A stretch of DNA of 64,000 nt from Chlamydiia bacterium. GTDB lineage: Bacteria; Chlamydiota; Chlamydiia; Chlamydiales; Simkaniaceae. The DNA lies in NCBI GenBank assembly GCA_022601645.1, contig JAJACH010000002.1:248001-312000 (forward strand). Direction: 5' to 3'. How positions within the stretch are numbered: position 1 is the first letter of the stretch; every line of letters begins with the position of its first letter. Below the pieces are notes generated by a model. That model was given only the letters and a program-made list of their open reading frames with translations, did no database searches and had not been told where the DNA came from. Shown one piece after another: positions 16,025-27,216 of the stretch. Made by a program: the position numbers and the translations under genes.

Positions 16025-17951
16025 CGAATTTGATCCGTGCGGGGACCAACCCCAAGCGATTGACGCCTTAGTCGATGGGTTGACAAAGGGAAAAAAATCC
16101 CAGGTCCTTCTCGGTGTCACCGGCTCAGGTAAAACCTTTACGATGGCGAATGTGATCGAAAAGGTGCAAAAGCCCACGCTTATTCTTGCCCATAATAAGA
16201 CTCTAGCAGGGCAGCTTTTCCAGGAATTCAAGGCACTGTTTCCAAATAACGCGGTCGAATACTTTGTCTCATACTACGACTACTTTCAGCCCGAGGCCTA
16301 CATCGCGCGCACCGATACCTATATTGAAAAAGACCTGTCTATTAACGATCGCATTGACAAAATGCGCCTTTCTGCTACCCGTTCCCTCCTTGAGAGGGAT
16401 GATGTGCTGATCGTTTCCTCGGTTTCTTGTATTTATGGGTTGGGAATGCCCGAGTATTTCAAGAAGATGAAGCTGACCCTTAAAACGGGGCAAAATTATC
16501 GGCGCGATGATGTACTGCTGCACCTGATTGAACTCCAATACAAGCGCAATGATTATGAACTCGCGCGGACCAATTTCCGCGTGCGAGGCGATATTTTAGA
16601 AATTGTTCCCTCCTATGAAGAGGATTTAGGCTATCGCATTGAATTTTGGGGCGATGAAATTGAGCGGATTTCTGAGATTGACCCTTTGACCGGACAGGTC
16701 ATCAAGGTGATAGAATCGGTTTCCATTTATCCCGCCTCCCACCACGTGACGCCTGAAGAAGTACGCGTTGATGCGATGAAGACAATTAAAGATGAGCTTG
16801 AAGGGCGGGTTGAATTTTTCGAGAAAGAAAATCGCTATGTCGAACGCCAACGCATTGGCGAGAGAACGCGCTATGATCTCGAAATGATTAAGGAAATTGG
16901 CTACTGCAAGGGCGTTGAGAATTATTCGCGTCACTTTGGTAACCGGAAGGCGGGGGAGCCCCCGGCCTGTCTTCTCAACTATTTCCCCGATGACTACCTT
17001 GTCTTCATTGACGAGTCTCACCAAACCATGCCGCAAGTCCGTGCGATGTATAACGGCGATCGCTCTCGAAAAGATTCCCTGATTGAATTTGGATTTCGTC
17101 TCCCCTCAGCCTATGACAACCGCCCCCTCAAATTTGAAGAATTTTACCTCTCGCTTGAACAGGTCATTTATGTATCGGCAACCCCAAGCCCTTGGGAGAT
17201 TGAGGAAGCAAACGGCGAAGTTGTAGAACAAATCATTCGCCCGACCGGGCTACTCGATCCTGTTATTGAAGTGCGCCCTGCAGAGTTGCAGGTTGATGAT
17301 GTGCTCGACGAAATTCGCAAGGAAGAGGGGAAAGTCCTTGTCACAACTTTGACCAAAAAACTTGCCGAAGATGTCTCAAAATACCTAGAAGATATTGGCG
17401 TTCGCGCGAAGTATCTCCACTCAGATATCGATACGCTAGAGCGGATGCAAATCATTCAAGACCTGCGCCTCGGGAAATTCGATGTCTTAGTCGGAATCAA
17501 TCTTCTACGAGAAGGGCTCGACATTCCCGAAGTTTCTCTGGTGGCCATTTTGGACGCTGACAAAGAAGGCTTTTTACGCAGTGAAACGGCGCTTACCCAG
17601 ACCTGTGGAAGAGCTGCAAGAAATGTCAAAGGGCGTGTGATCATGTATGCCGATAAGGTGACGAAATCAATGCAAGGTGCCATTGATACAACAGCGCGCC
17701 GACGTGAAATTCAAGCAGCGTACAATAAAGAGCACAATATTGAGCCCAAATCGATCAAAAAAGGGGTGGATGAAACGTTCTCTTCGATGCTCCTTCAAGA
17801 AGATAAGAAGGCCGTTTCAATTGATGAGATTGAAATGCGGATCAAAGAGTGTGAAAGTGCCATGCGAAAAGCGGCAAAAGATCTAAATTTTGAAGAAGCA
17901 GCGCGCTATCGCGATCTCGTGCGTCACTACCAGTCACTTGAGATGACATGA
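16008..17951 (+). CDS. uvrB: UvrABC excision nuclease subunit B
   Basis: 647 residues from the ATG at 16008 (M-F-Q-L-N-S-E-F, matching the family N-terminus; earlier in-frame codons lie in tyrP). Walker A G-V-T-G-S-G-K-T, the beta-hairpin region [14 protein letters not shown], helicase motifs D-E-S-H-Q and Q-T-C-G-R-A-A-R, and a C-terminal UVR motif (about 610-647) that contacts UvrC. UvrB verifies DNA lesions and loads UvrC. The stop overlaps the next ATG, linking uvrB to the first glycan gene. Confidence 0.95.
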   Translation: MFQLNSEFDPCGDQPQAIDALVDGLTKGKKSQVLLGVTGSGKTFTMANVIEKVQKPTLILAHNKTLAGQLFQEFKALFPNNAVEYFVSYYDYFQPEAYIARTDTYIEKDLSINDRIDKMRLSATRSLLERDDVLIVSSVSCIYGLGMPEYFKKMKLTLKTGQNYRRDDVLLHLIELQYKRNDYELARTNFRVRGDILEIVPSYEEDLGYRIEFWGDEIERISEIDPLTGQVIKVIESVSIYPASHHVTPEEVRVDAMKTIKDELEGRVEFFEKENRYVERQRIGERTRYDLEMIKEIGYCKGVENYSRHFGNRKAGEPPACLLNYFPDDYLVFIDESHQTMPQVRAMYNGDRSRKDSLIEFGFRLPSAYDNRPLKFEEFYLSLEQVIYVSATPSPWEIEEANGEVVEQIIRPTGLLDPVIEVRPAELQVDDVLDEIRKEEGKVLVTTLTKKLAEDVSKYLEDIGVRAKYLHSDIDTLERMQIIQDLRLGKFDVLVGINLLREGLDIPEVSLVAILDADKEGFLRSETALTQTCGRAARNVKGRVIMYADKVTKSMQGAIDTTARRREIQAAYNKEHNIEPKSIKKGVDETFSSMLLQEDKKAVSIDEIEMRIKECESAMRKAAKDLNFEEAARYRDLVRHYQSLEMT

Positions 17952-18991
17952 AATATCTGATCAACAATCCTCTTAGTCTCAAAATTATTCGCTCCATAGA
18001 CACTTTAGTTCGCTTATTGCCTAAAAAAGCTGGAGAACTTGGGAGTGTTCGTAAAATATTGGTGAGCAATTTAGCTCATCTTGGTGATGTGGTTTTAGCA
18101 ACCTCGGTGATTAAACCGCTAAGAAAAGCTTATCCAGGTGTGGAAATTGGCTTTTTAACCGGCAGCTGGTCAGCGCCGATTGTGGCCCCCTTAGTTGATC
18201 AGGTGCATATCTTTGATCACTATCGATTGAATCGAGACCCAAAGAACAAAATGCAGCGACACCGCGACACGAAAAGACAAGCGCTTAAGGAGATTAAGGG
18301 TTATGATCTGTCGATTGATCTCTACCCCTACTTCCCAAACAGTATTTACCTTTCCTATCAGGCAAATATCCCTGTGCGTGTTGGCTTTACAAGCGGTGGA
18401 TTTGGTCCACTGCTCACCCACCCTCTTGATTTTGAAGAACGTGGTCACTTGACCGAGCATTATGCCGCTTTATTAAAGCTAATCGGAGTCAACGGTCCGA
18501 TGGTCCCCTCATTAAAAGAAGTAAAAGCGCGCAGTGGAGACTATATCGTGCTCCATCCAGGAACAGGTCATGTGGCAAAGCAGTGGCCCCCTGAGTATTG
18601 GCGCGAGTTAGCAGAGCTTTTTTTAGCAACTGGGCAAAAACTCATAGTAACAGGTCGCGGCGAGAAAGCTCTTGTAGACAAAATTGTCCATGGACTTGAT
18701 GGCATTGAAAACCTGTGTGATCAACTCTCTTTTGATGAACTTTTATCTGTGGTTAAAGGGGCAAAACGCGTGATCTGTGGCGATACGGTTATTGGCCACA
18801 TAGCTAACGCATATAATGTGCCAAAATCCATCCTCTATTCTGGGATTAATGACTATACACTCTGGCATAAAAAAGAAGATATTCTGATGCAAGAAGTGAG
18901 CTGTTCTCCTTGCAAACTCAAAAATGGGTGCGCAGCAAAAACATGCCTTCGCGGGCTTTTCCCGAAACAGGTTTTCTACTCTTGCAAATAA
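17948..18991 (+). CDS. GT9-family glycosyltransferase (heptosyltransferase-like)
   Basis: 347 residues. [18 protein letters not shown] begins the first Rossmann domain, as in WaaC/WaaF-type heptosyltransferases. The C-terminal domain has [14 protein letters not shown] and [13 protein letters not shown] Cys-rich end ([10 protein letters not shown]) is typical of one GT9 subgroup. Predicted to add heptose from an activated donor to a lipid-linked acceptor on the cytoplasmic face; this fits the heptose genes that follow. First gene of the glycan region, ATGA-coupled to uvrB. Confidence 0.85.
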   Translation: MKYLINNPLSLKIIRSIDTLVRLLPKKAGELGSVRKILVSNLAHLGDVVLATSVIKPLRKAYPGVEIGFLTGSWSAPIVAPLVDQVHIFDHYRLNRDPKNKMQRHRDTKRQALKEIKGYDLSIDLYPYFPNSIYLSYQANIPVRVGFTSGGFGPLLTHPLDFEERGHLTEHYAALLKLIGVNGPMVPSLKEVKARSGDYIVLHPGTGHVAKQWPPEYWRELAELFLATGQKLIVTGRGEKALVDKIVHGLDGIENLCDQLSFDELLSVVKGAKRVICGDTVIGHIANAYNVPKSILYSGINDYTLWHKKEDILMQEVSCSPCKLKNGCAAKTCLRGLFPKQVFYSCK

Positions 18992-19006
18992 TCCCCCATC
19001 TCATAG

Positions 19007-20128
19007 ATGATCATCCCTATGAAAGACGTCATTGATTTTGGCCATTTGCCGGTAGAAGCATTTCCGCGAAAAACAGCTCTTTTAGAAGAGATGAAAGCCT
19101 TAGCTTATGTCTATGATCAAGAGGATGACGCTCTTGTTTTAAATACCAATGTGACCTGTGATCAAAATTATTGGTCCATGTCGGGTATAAACGATGCTCA
19201 TGCAGCGCATCTTAAAGATATAGCTGATGACGCGATGGGGTATTTAAAGATTCCCCTCCATGATGATGACGTTGTATTGGATATTGGTTGCAATGATGGA
19301 ACACTCTTGCAGGGATATCCCGACTTCCTTCGTCGGGTTGGTATTGATCCTGCAAAGAAAATTCGTGCGCTAAGTTGCGATATGCATATCCGCGAACCTT
19401 TTAGTGCTAAGATCTTTGATGAAGAGGTTGGTGAAAAAGCGAAGATTATTACGTTGATTGGTGTCTTGCAATGTGTTGAAAATCCATTGCAAATGCTCGT
19501 TGATGTGGAAAAGATTTTGGAAGACAAAGGAGTTCTTGTAACCGAGTTCCCATACTTCCCCAAATTGCTTGAAAACCATGCTTTTGATGCCTTTAATTTT
19601 GAAATGAAAAGACTTTTCACCCGCTCAGGCTTTAAGAAGCTTGTGGAAAAGGCTGGCTTGACAGTGACCCGTTCGCAACTTGTTGGAGAAAATCTCCGCT
19701 GTTTCATTGAGAAGAGAGGGGAGAGTGATTCAACAGCTGATTTGCCGATTGGTTCTCTTCAAGCTCTCAGATCTCAGATGGAAGTTGTCAAAAATGACCT
19801 CGTGACCTTTCTTAAAAAAGCCAAGGCAGAGAAAAAAAACGTGATGGGTTATGGCGCATCAAGTCGTGGAAATACTTTGTTAAGTTGCTGCGGGATTGGT
19901 CCTGATCTATTGCCGTGCATCGCCGACAGAAACCCGATCAAATGGGGACGTTTTACTTCAACGGGAATCCCGATTATCTCTGAAGAAGAAGCGCGCTCAA
20001 AAAGCCCTGACTATTTTCTTGCGCTCCCTTATCGTTACATCGATGCATTTATGCAAAGAGAGCACGCATTTATCTTAAGCGGAGGAAAATTTGTAGTGCC
20101 CCTCCCAACACTTACGGAATTTCCCTAA
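19007..20128 (+). CDS. NDP-sugar C-methyltransferase-like protein
   Basis: 373 residues. SAM-binding motif V-L-D-I-G-C-N-D-G-T-L-L (about residue 85) and the C-terminal subdomain of sugar C-methyltransferases, M-G-Y-G-A-S-S-R-G-N-T-L-L and A-D-R-N-P-I-K-W-G. These enzymes (TylC3/NovU-like) methylate a carbon next to a keto group on an NDP-sugar. The N-terminus keeps the F-G-H-L-P-V-E-A-F-P element but begins too late for the zinc-binding CxxC pair most relatives have. A partner 4-keto sugar could come from the SDR at 21491-22423. Alternative start at 19019. Confidence 0.8.
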   Translation: MIIPMKDVIDFGHLPVEAFPRKTALLEEMKALAYVYDQEDDALVLNTNVTCDQNYWSMSGINDAHAAHLKDIADDAMGYLKIPLHDDDVVLDIGCNDGTLLQGYPDFLRRVGIDPAKKIRALSCDMHIREPFSAKIFDEEVGEKAKIITLIGVLQCVENPLQMLVDVEKILEDKGVLVTEFPYFPKLLENHAFDAFNFEMKRLFTRSGFKKLVEKAGLTVTRSQLVGENLRCFIEKRGESDSTADLPIGSLQALRSQMEVVKNDLVTFLKKAKAEKKNVMGYGASSRGNTLLSCCGIGPDLLPCIADRNPIKWGRFTSTGIPIISEEEARSKSPDYFLALPYRYIDAFMQREHAFILSGGKFVVPLPTLTEFP

Positions 20129-20130
20129 AG

Positions 20131-21435
20131 ATGAGAACGCTTGCCTTGCGCATCAGGGCAAAACCGTCAATCTTCTACGCGCTTCTCTTTTGTTATTTCT
20201 TTACAACTTGTGCTGACCTCCTCAATGTTCCCCTCCTTATTTTCAATCTGAAATTCAGCCACCTCTTTGCAATGATCCTTTTCGTCATGTATTTCGTGAA
20301 ATATAAGTCTTTTGAATTTAAGCGAGAAATTGTTGTTTTAGCGGGGTGGATGATTCTGTCGATGTGCATCTCGGCATTTTTTAGTCCGCATAAAGTGCGC
20401 GCTGTTGGTTATATTGGAGTGTATCTCCTCGAGTTGACCTGCTTTTTTCTTTTGCCGATGAACTTGATGATGCGCTGTGATCGTGAGCGTCTTTTAAGAG
20501 TGTATTACGGCTCATTTGTTCTTTTTGGCGTTTATTCCCTTATGCAGCTGTTTGCCTCGGTCTTTGGAATTATTCTCCCTTATGTTTCAGACTTTTGGGG
20601 ACCGTTTGTCCGCCCCAATTCCTTAGCCTATGAAACCTCGTACTACGCGCTCTACATGGGGCTTTTGATCAATTACATGAACGCACGCTACCTTTTGTAC
20701 GGAGCGTATTCGCGCTTTCCACAAAAGTGTGGTCTGCTCATTGTGAATATGATGCTTCTCCTCTCAACCTCAACCTCAGGCTTTCTAAGTTACTTTCTCT
20801 TCGTGCCATTAGCTCTTTGGTTTTACAAGGCGATTTTGAAAGAGAAAATCAACCGCGGAATTAAAAAACGGGTTACCCAGCTTGCTATGGCTTTTGGTAG
20901 CGCTGTTGCAGCCCTAGCCATTGCATTTCCAAAGCTCTTTTCCAAGGTCTTCTTCAAGTTTCTCTACATTGGATTTTATAATCACCACTCAGCAAAAGAG
21001 CGGCTTGATCGCATGTCCGGGGCGTTTGAGGCCTTTCTCGATTACCCGATTTTTGGTGTGGGAATGGGAGGGATAGGCCCGTACTTATATATCAAACGGG
21101 GATTTGCCGCAGACATGAGCACAATCACGAAAGCAGATCTTGCAAATTTTGATGCGTGCAACGTATTTGCAGAAACCTTGGGGAACTTAGGGCTGTTTGG
21201 CCTGTTTGCTTTTATCTACATGGGGGTTGTTTTTTGGCGCCGCTTCAAAGAGGTCCTTGCACTTCCTCTCGATGAAAACACGCGGCAAACACTAGCTTGC
21301 CTTGTGTTTTCTTTCATCATGTGCCTGATCATCGTTCAAATCAATCAGAGCATATTTCGAAGCTATATCTGGGTGCACGCAGCATTAATATATGGTTACA
21401 TCCTTATATGTTTGCAAAAGCATCGGACGAGATAG
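20131..21435 (+). CDS. O-antigen ligase/polymerase-like membrane protein
   Basis: 434 residues with about ten to eleven hydrophobic segments and a larger loop containing R-P-N-S-L-A-Y-E-T-S and, further on, G-V-G-M-G-G-I-G-P-Y-L-Y, the arrangement of the Wzy_C/WaaL superfamily. Such proteins join or polymerise lipid-linked glycans at the periplasmic face. Ligase and polymerase cannot be told apart by sequence alone. Three bases follow the previous stop. The last codons (L-I-C-L-Q-K-H-R) are encoded by a 25-bp segment duplicated at 21491-21515. Confidence 0.75.
   Translation: MRTLALRIRAKPSIFYALLFCYFFTTCADLLNVPLLIFNLKFSHLFAMILFVMYFVKYKSFEFKREIVVLAGWMILSMCISAFFSPHKVRAVGYIGVYLLELTCFFLLPMNLMMRCDRERLLRVYYGSFVLFGVYSLMQLFASVFGIILPYVSDFWGPFVRPNSLAYETSYYALYMGLLINYMNARYLLYGAYSRFPQKCGLLIVNMMLLLSTSTSGFLSYFLFVPLALWFYKAILKEKINRGIKKRVTQLAMAFGSAVAALAIAFPKLFSKVFFKFLYIGFYNHHSAKERLDRMSGAFEAFLDYPIFGVGMGGIGPYLYIKRGFAADMSTITKADLANFDACNVFAETLGNLGLFGLFAFIYMGVVFWRRFKEVLALPLDENTRQTLACLVFSFIMCLIIVQINQSIFRSYIWVHAALIYGYILICLQKHRTR
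21404..21428 (+). repeat. 25-bp exact direct repeat, copy 1
   Basis: Identical to 21491-21515 (core ATGTTTGCAAAAGCATCGGA). This copy forms the 3' end of the O-antigen ligase-like gene. Confidence 0.9.
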
Positions 21436-21452
21436 AAAAAAAACAAGTCTGT

Positions 21453-21485
21453 GAAAATCTGACATTCTTGCAGCAACTGTCTTTT
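21453..21485 (+). repeat. Partial third copy of the greA/rpoN-associated repeat
   Basis: GAAAATCTGACATTCTTGCA followed by GCAACTGTCTTTT closely matches GAAAATCTGACACTCTTGCA...CGTCTTTT in the repeat upstream of rpoN and the equivalent stretch upstream of greA. Only the core is present; the hairpin is missing. It lies between two copies of the 25-bp repeat. Confidence 0.65.
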
Positions 21486-21490
21486 CGAGA

Positions 21491-23070
<1,580 letters not shown>

Positions 23071-23075
23071 GATTG

Positions 23076-24059
23076 TTAGTCCTTCATGTAAATAATTTTC
23101 GAGCCATCATCTTCGAAGTTGCACTTAACTTGCAAGAGATCAACATTTTTAAGCACTGCCTCTTGTCGCTCTTTTGGGACGAGCATTGCTAAAAACCCAC
23201 CGTGACCGGCACCGCACAGTTTTCCGCCATACGCTCCAGCATTCATTGCTTGGTCGTAGAGCGCATCAATATGGGGATTAGAAACATTCGGTGAGAGTTT
23301 CTTTTTCAGTTCCCAACTCGTTTGCATGAGTTTTCCAAATGCAGGGATATCACTCTTGGAAAGAAGGTCAGCTGCTTCATAAACCATCGAATGCATTTCA
23401 TTTAAGAAGCCGTCATTGTCTTTTTTTGCGGTTCGCTCGACTTGCTTTTCCACAATGTCACTTGCAAAACGGGTGACACCTGTATAGAACAGCATGAGAG
23501 ATTCTTCAAGCGCGTCTCTAGCAGCTTTTGGTGCGATCACAGGTTTGGCTTGAATGCTATTTGCGCCAAATTCGATGATATTTAGGCCCCCAAAGGCGGC
23601 GTGATATTGATCTTGCGAGCCGACATTTTCACAAATTCTCTCTTGCTCAACAAAGCATGCAAGCTTTGCCATAGCCCCTTTTGAGAGCATTTTCCCGTGG
23701 AGGGCATGCAATGCATTTAAAAATCCGACGGTGAATGAAGAAGATGAACCAAGTCCTGTTTTTGCAGGTAAATCAGAAAAAATATTAATCTCAAGCTCGT
23801 GATCGAGGTTCATATACTTTAGACATTCGCGGATACTTGGGTGTTTGATATCAGTGACGTTTTCAGTCAGTTCTGTTTTGGAGTAACTGATGCGAAACTT
23901 GTGATCGAAAAATGGAGCGATTGTGTTGATGCTAACGTGCGTGTATTTATCGATTGTTGTTCCTAAAACAGCACCGGGATGTCTTTGAAAGTAGGCTGCA
24001 TAGTCTGTTCCACCACCGAAGAAAGAAATTCTAACAGGTGTTCGAGAAATGATTAACAT
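23076..24059 (-). CDS. hddA: D-glycero-alpha-D-manno-heptose-7-phosphate kinase
   Basis: 327 residues from the ATG at 24059 (M-L-I-I-S-R-T-P-V-R-I-S-F-F-G-G-G-T-D-Y, the family N-terminus; the frame continues upstream but without similarity). GHMP kinase motif G-L-G-S-S-S-S-F and a C-terminal G-A-G-H-G-G-F. HddA phosphorylates C1 of heptose-7-P to give the 1,7-bisphosphate of the alpha anomer, the GDP-heptose branch rather than the ADP-heptose branch used in LPS core. Divergent from lhgO. Confidence 0.87.
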   Translation of the reverse strand: MLIISRTPVRISFFGGGTDYAAYFQRHPGAVLGTTIDKYTHVSINTIAPFFDHKFRISYSKTELTENVTDIKHPSIRECLKYMNLDHELEINIFSDLPAKTGLGSSSSFTVGFLNALHALHGKMLSKGAMAKLACFVEQERICENVGSQDQYHAAFGGLNIIEFGANSIQAKPVIAPKAARDALEESLMLFYTGVTRFASDIVEKQVERTAKKDNDGFLNEMHSMVYEAADLLSKSDIPAFGKLMQTSWELKKKLSPNVSNPHIDALYDQAMNAGAYGGKLCGAGHGGFLAMLVPKERQEAVLKNVDLLQVKCNFEDDGSKIIYMKD

Positions 24060-24107
24060 GGCCAGCACGCTAGCAAATAATTGTTTTTTATGCAAAAGTT
24101 CTTTCCT

Positions 24108-25289
24108 ATGCACAAAAACCATTCAGATATCCTCATCATCGGGGCGGGAATTGTTGGCTTGACAGCCGCCCATGCACTTCTAAATCAAGATCCTACACTT
24201 TCCATTCGGATTCTTGAGAAAGAACAAAATGTTGCACGTCACCAAACGGGAAACAACAGCGGTGTGATCCACTCTGGCGTCTACTATAAACCTGGATCGC
24301 TTAAAGCAAAAAACTGCGTTCAAGGCCGCTTGGACCTGCTTAATTTTTGCCGCGAATTTGAAGTGCCGCATAAAAAAGTGCCAAAATTAATCGTTGCAAC
24401 TGAGGAAAGTGAGCTTGAAAGGCTTGATACTCTCTACGGGCGCGCGTTGGAAAACGGGGTTGATTCACCTTCACTTATATCAAGTGAGGATGTGCAAGAA
24501 ATTGAACCGTATGCACGCGCTCTTAAGGCGATCTATTTGCCAAATGCCCATGTCATTAGTTTTAGAACACTAAGTGAGGTGCTAAAAGCTCAACTGATCG
24601 CACGTGGCGTTGACATCTGCTTTGGAGAAGAAGTGCAAAACATTAGCGGTTCAACCGTTCTTACGAAAAAAAACAGTTACTCATCTGACAAGCTCCTCAA
24701 TTGTGCAGGGCTCTACTCCGATCGGATCGCCAAAATGGCAGGTCTTCCCTTAAAACACCGCATCGTTCCTTTCCGCGGCGAATACTTTTACATTAAACGC
24801 CCGCTTGTTAAAGGGTTGATCTATCCCGTACCCAATCCCAAGTTTCCCTTCCTAGGCGTTCACTTTACAATCATGATTGATGGCCGTTTAGAGGCCGGAC
24901 CAAATGCTGTTTTAGCATTAAAGCGAGAAGGCTACCAAAAAACTGACTTCAACATGGGCGATATCGCGGATACATTGCGCTTTAAAGGCTTTTGGAAAAT
25001 GAGTCAGAAACATTGGAAAACGGGTCTTTTTGAAATGCAACGCAGCTTTTCTAAAAAGCTGTTTGTACAATCCCTTCAAAAACTTGTACCTGAAGTGAGA
25101 CTAAGTGATCTTACAAAAGGCGGTGCAGGTGTTCGCGCTCAAGTTGTTCGAGAAGATGGACAACTTGCTGACGACTTTGTCATAGAGTCAGCTGAAAATG
25201 GCATCCACGTCTTGAACGCACCTTCTCCTGCAGCCACGGCTAGTTTTTCGATTGGCAAGCACTTGAGCTCTCTAGTACTTAAAAGTTGA
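24108..25289 (+). CDS. lhgO: L-2-hydroxyglutarate oxidase
   Basis: 393 residues from the ATG at 24108 (in-frame ATGs also at 24081 and 24090). FAD-binding I-L-I-I-G-A-G-I-V-G-L-T at the N-terminus, then R-H-Q-T-G-N-N-S-G-V-I-H-S-G-V-Y-Y, the signature of LhgO/YgaF. It oxidises L-2-hydroxyglutarate to 2-oxoglutarate and passes electrons to the quinone pool. Its place between the heptose kinase and heptose isomerase genes is odd for a housekeeping repair enzyme. It suggests recycling of 2-hydroxyglutarate made by sugar dehydrogenases that use 2-oxoglutarate. Confidence 0.87.
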   Translation: MHKNHSDILIIGAGIVGLTAAHALLNQDPTLSIRILEKEQNVARHQTGNNSGVIHSGVYYKPGSLKAKNCVQGRLDLLNFCREFEVPHKKVPKLIVATEESELERLDTLYGRALENGVDSPSLISSEDVQEIEPYARALKAIYLPNAHVISFRTLSEVLKAQLIARGVDICFGEEVQNISGSTVLTKKNSYSSDKLLNCAGLYSDRIAKMAGLPLKHRIVPFRGEYFYIKRPLVKGLIYPVPNPKFPFLGVHFTIMIDGRLEAGPNAVLALKREGYQKTDFNMGDIADTLRFKGFWKMSQKHWKTGLFEMQRSFSKKLFVQSLQKLVPEVRLSDLTKGGAGVRAQVVREDGQLADDFVIESAENGIHVLNAPSPAATASFSIGKHLSSLVLKS

Positions 25290-25315
25290 CAGTTTTGAGG
25301 AGCGTTTGCTAACGT
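25286..25315 (+). promoter_or_regulatory. Candidate promoter for the gmhA operon
   Basis: TTGACA at 25286-25291 overlaps the lhgO stop; an 18-bp spacer leads to TAACGT, a weak -10. It precedes the gmhA-like ATG by about 30 bp. Confidence 0.35.
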
Positions 25316-25344
25316 CGCTACAAAATATTTTTCTTGAGAGGACT

Positions 25345-25959
25345 ATGCTCGATCACACAAAAACCTATATTAATAGCGCCGTAAAAATCTTAGAAAACCT
25401 TGATAGCGACTTGATTGATGAACTCGCTGAGGAGCTTGCCTTACTTAGGGAAAGGTCGGGGAGATTGTTCCTGCTCGGAGTTGGAGGCAGCGCTGCGAAT
25501 TGTTCGCATGCGGTCAATGACTTTAGAAAGCTTTGTAACATCGAAGCGTATGCGCCAACTGATAATGTATCGGAATTAACGGCAAGGACGAATGATGAAG
25601 GATGGGAAACGGTATTTAGTTCTTATCTTAACGTCTCTCGAGCAAATGAGAAGGATGCCATTTTCGTGTTCTCCGTTGGTGGAGGGGATGAGGTCAATAA
25701 CGTCAGCCCAAATATTGTTCTTGCTGTTGATGAAGCTAAGAAACGGGGCATGAAAGTATTTGGTATTGTGGGTCGCAATGGAGGTTACACTAAGAAATTC
25801 GGTGATACGGTTATTGTTGTACCAACAGTCGACCCCACTTTGATCACTCCACTTTCCGAGTCATTCCAAACAGTTATCTGGCATGGGCTTGTGTCTCATC
25901 CAAAACTCAGCTGTAATGTCGCTAAATGGGAAGGATTACTCGATAAAGTTAAGGGGTAG
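25345..25959 (+). CDS. gmhA: SIS-domain sugar isomerase, GmhA-like
   Basis: 204 residues from the ATG at 25345, preceded by GAGAGGA as ribosome-binding site. SIS phosphosugar-binding motif L-L-G-V-G-G-S-A-A-N-C-S-H and a later F-S-V-G-G-G-D. The C-terminal active-site segment reads P-L-S-E-S-F-Q-T-V-I-W-H rather than the classical GmhA sequence, as in a variant group I associate with surface-glycan heptose clusters. Predicted to convert sedoheptulose-7-P to D-glycero-D-manno-heptose-7-P, supplying HddA. gmhB follows 4 bp later. Confidence 0.75.
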   Translation: MLDHTKTYINSAVKILENLDSDLIDELAEELALLRERSGRLFLLGVGGSAANCSHAVNDFRKLCNIEAYAPTDNVSELTARTNDEGWETVFSSYLNVSRANEKDAIFVFSVGGGDEVNNVSPNIVLAVDEAKKRGMKVFGIVGRNGGYTKKFGDTVIVVPTVDPTLITPLSESFQTVIWHGLVSHPKLSCNVAKWEGLLDKVKG

Positions 25960-25963
25960 TTAG

Positions 25964-26491
25964 GTGAAAAGAGCCGTTTTTTTGGATCGAGATGGAGTGA
26001 TTAACGCTCCAATTTTTGCAGATGGAAGATCCTATCCCCCAAAAACACTTAAAGAGTTTAAGCTTATCCCTGGAGTGAAAGAGGCGTTAGAGACGCTTCA
26101 TCAAGAGGGGTTTTTACTCATTCTTACAACCAATCAACCAGACGTTGGACGTGGCACACAAAAACGAGAGATTGTCGAAGCAATGCACCAAAAACTTCGT
26201 GATGAATTGCCCTTTACCGACATCGAAGTGTGTTTTGATGATTCGCTTGATACCTACAAGCCAAAGCCAGGCATGCTTTTAAACGCTGCTAAAAAGCACA
26301 ACATCGATCTTCGCTCAAGTTTCATGGTCGGAGATCGTTGGCGCGATGTCGACGCGGGGACAGCTGCTGGCTGCTCCACAATTTTTATAGATCTTGGATA
26401 CAAAGAATCCTTAAATAAGAGCCCAGACCACATTTGCGATAATCTCCTTGAGTCGGTGCCCTTTATTTTACAAACCAAAAGAGTTCAATGA
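25964..26491 (+). CDS. gmhB: D-glycero-D-manno-heptose-1,7-bisphosphate 7-phosphatase
   Basis: 175 residues, GTG start. HAD motif I in V-F-L-D-R-D-G-V-I-N, motif II region L-T-T-N-Q-P, and motif III/IV in K-P-K-P-G-M-L and M-V-G-D-R-W-R-D-V-D-A-G. This is the GmhB/HisB-N family. It removes the C7 phosphate to give heptose-1-phosphate for HddC. It overlaps the transaldolase start by 4 bp. Confidence 0.87.
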   Translation: MKRAVFLDRDGVINAPIFADGRSYPPKTLKEFKLIPGVKEALETLHQEGFLLILTTNQPDVGRGTQKREIVEAMHQKLRDELPFTDIEVCFDDSLDTYKPKPGMLLNAAKKHNIDLRSSFMVGDRWRDVDAGTAAGCSTIFIDLGYKESLNKSPDHICDNLLESVPFILQTKRVQ

Positions 26492-27216
26492 TAGATACAC
26501 TTAAGATCAAAATCTTTGCCGATGGTGCGAAGCTAGAAGACTTTAAAGCGCTTAGGGCGAATCAAAGAATTGCTGGTTTTACAACAAATCCAACACTCAT
26601 GAGAAATGCCGGTGTTGAGGACTATACAGCATTTGCGCATCAAGCGATCGTAGTGGTAGATGGTAAGCCCATTTCTTTTGAGGTTTTTGCTGATGACTTA
26701 GAGGCCATGGAAGAACAAGCGCTTGAAATTGCTTCATGGGGAGAGAATGTCTATGTAAAAATTCCTGTTACGAACACAAAAGGGGAAAGCACTGCTCCAA
26801 TTATTCGCTCTTTGTCTAAAGAAGGCGTTTGTCTGAACATCACAGCTGTTTTTACAATGGAACAAGTCAGAGAGGTTGAAGAAAATTTAGCCCCCGGTGT
26901 ACCGTCCATTATTTCCCTATTTGCAGGAAGGATTGCAGACAGTGGGAAAAATCCCAGAGCCCTTGTAGAAGAGGCTGTTGAACTGACTAAGCTAAGGGAT
27001 GAGGTTGAAATTCTTTGGGCGAGTACGCGAGAACTTTACAACTTAGTGGAAGCTGATAGTGCGGGATGCCAAATCATAACGGTACCAAGCGGTCTTTTAG
27101 CGAAGATAGATCTTCTCGGGAAAGATTTAGAGGAATTTTCACTCGAAACCGTGCAGATGTTCCATAAAGATGCCTTAGCCGCTGCTTATACAATTAAAAC
27201 GAAGGAGAGAATCTAA
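26488..27216 (+). CDS. Transaldolase-family protein
   Basis: 242 residues, the short transaldolase/fructose-6-P aldolase type. I-A-G-F-T-T-N-P-T-L-M gives the conserved T-T-N-P-x-L; the Schiff-base lysine is in Y-V-K-I-P-V-T; I-S-L-F-A-G-R-I-A-D-S-G follows. Embedded in the heptose operon, it may produce sedoheptulose-7-P for GmhA or a modified ulose for another sugar. It could also act on a non-phosphorylated substrate. The next gene begins immediately after its stop. Confidence 0.82.
   Translation: MIDTLKIKIFADGAKLEDFKALRANQRIAGFTTNPTLMRNAGVEDYTAFAHQAIVVVDGKPISFEVFADDLEAMEEQALEIASWGENVYVKIPVTNTKGESTAPIIRSLSKEGVCLNITAVFTMEQVREVEENLAPGVPSIISLFAGRIADSGKNPRALVEEAVELTKLRDEVEILWASTRELYNLVEADSAGCQIITVPSGLLAKIDLLGKDLEEFSLETVQMFHKDALAAAYTIKTKERI

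Noticed and set aside
15860-16231. 123-residue minus-strand frame across the tyrP/uvrB junction
   Set aside because: Lies opposite two well-supported coding regions and has no recognisable product.
23076-24122. Longer hddA start at 24122
   Set aside because: The added 21 residues have no family similarity, and the ATG at 24059 matches the conserved N-terminus.
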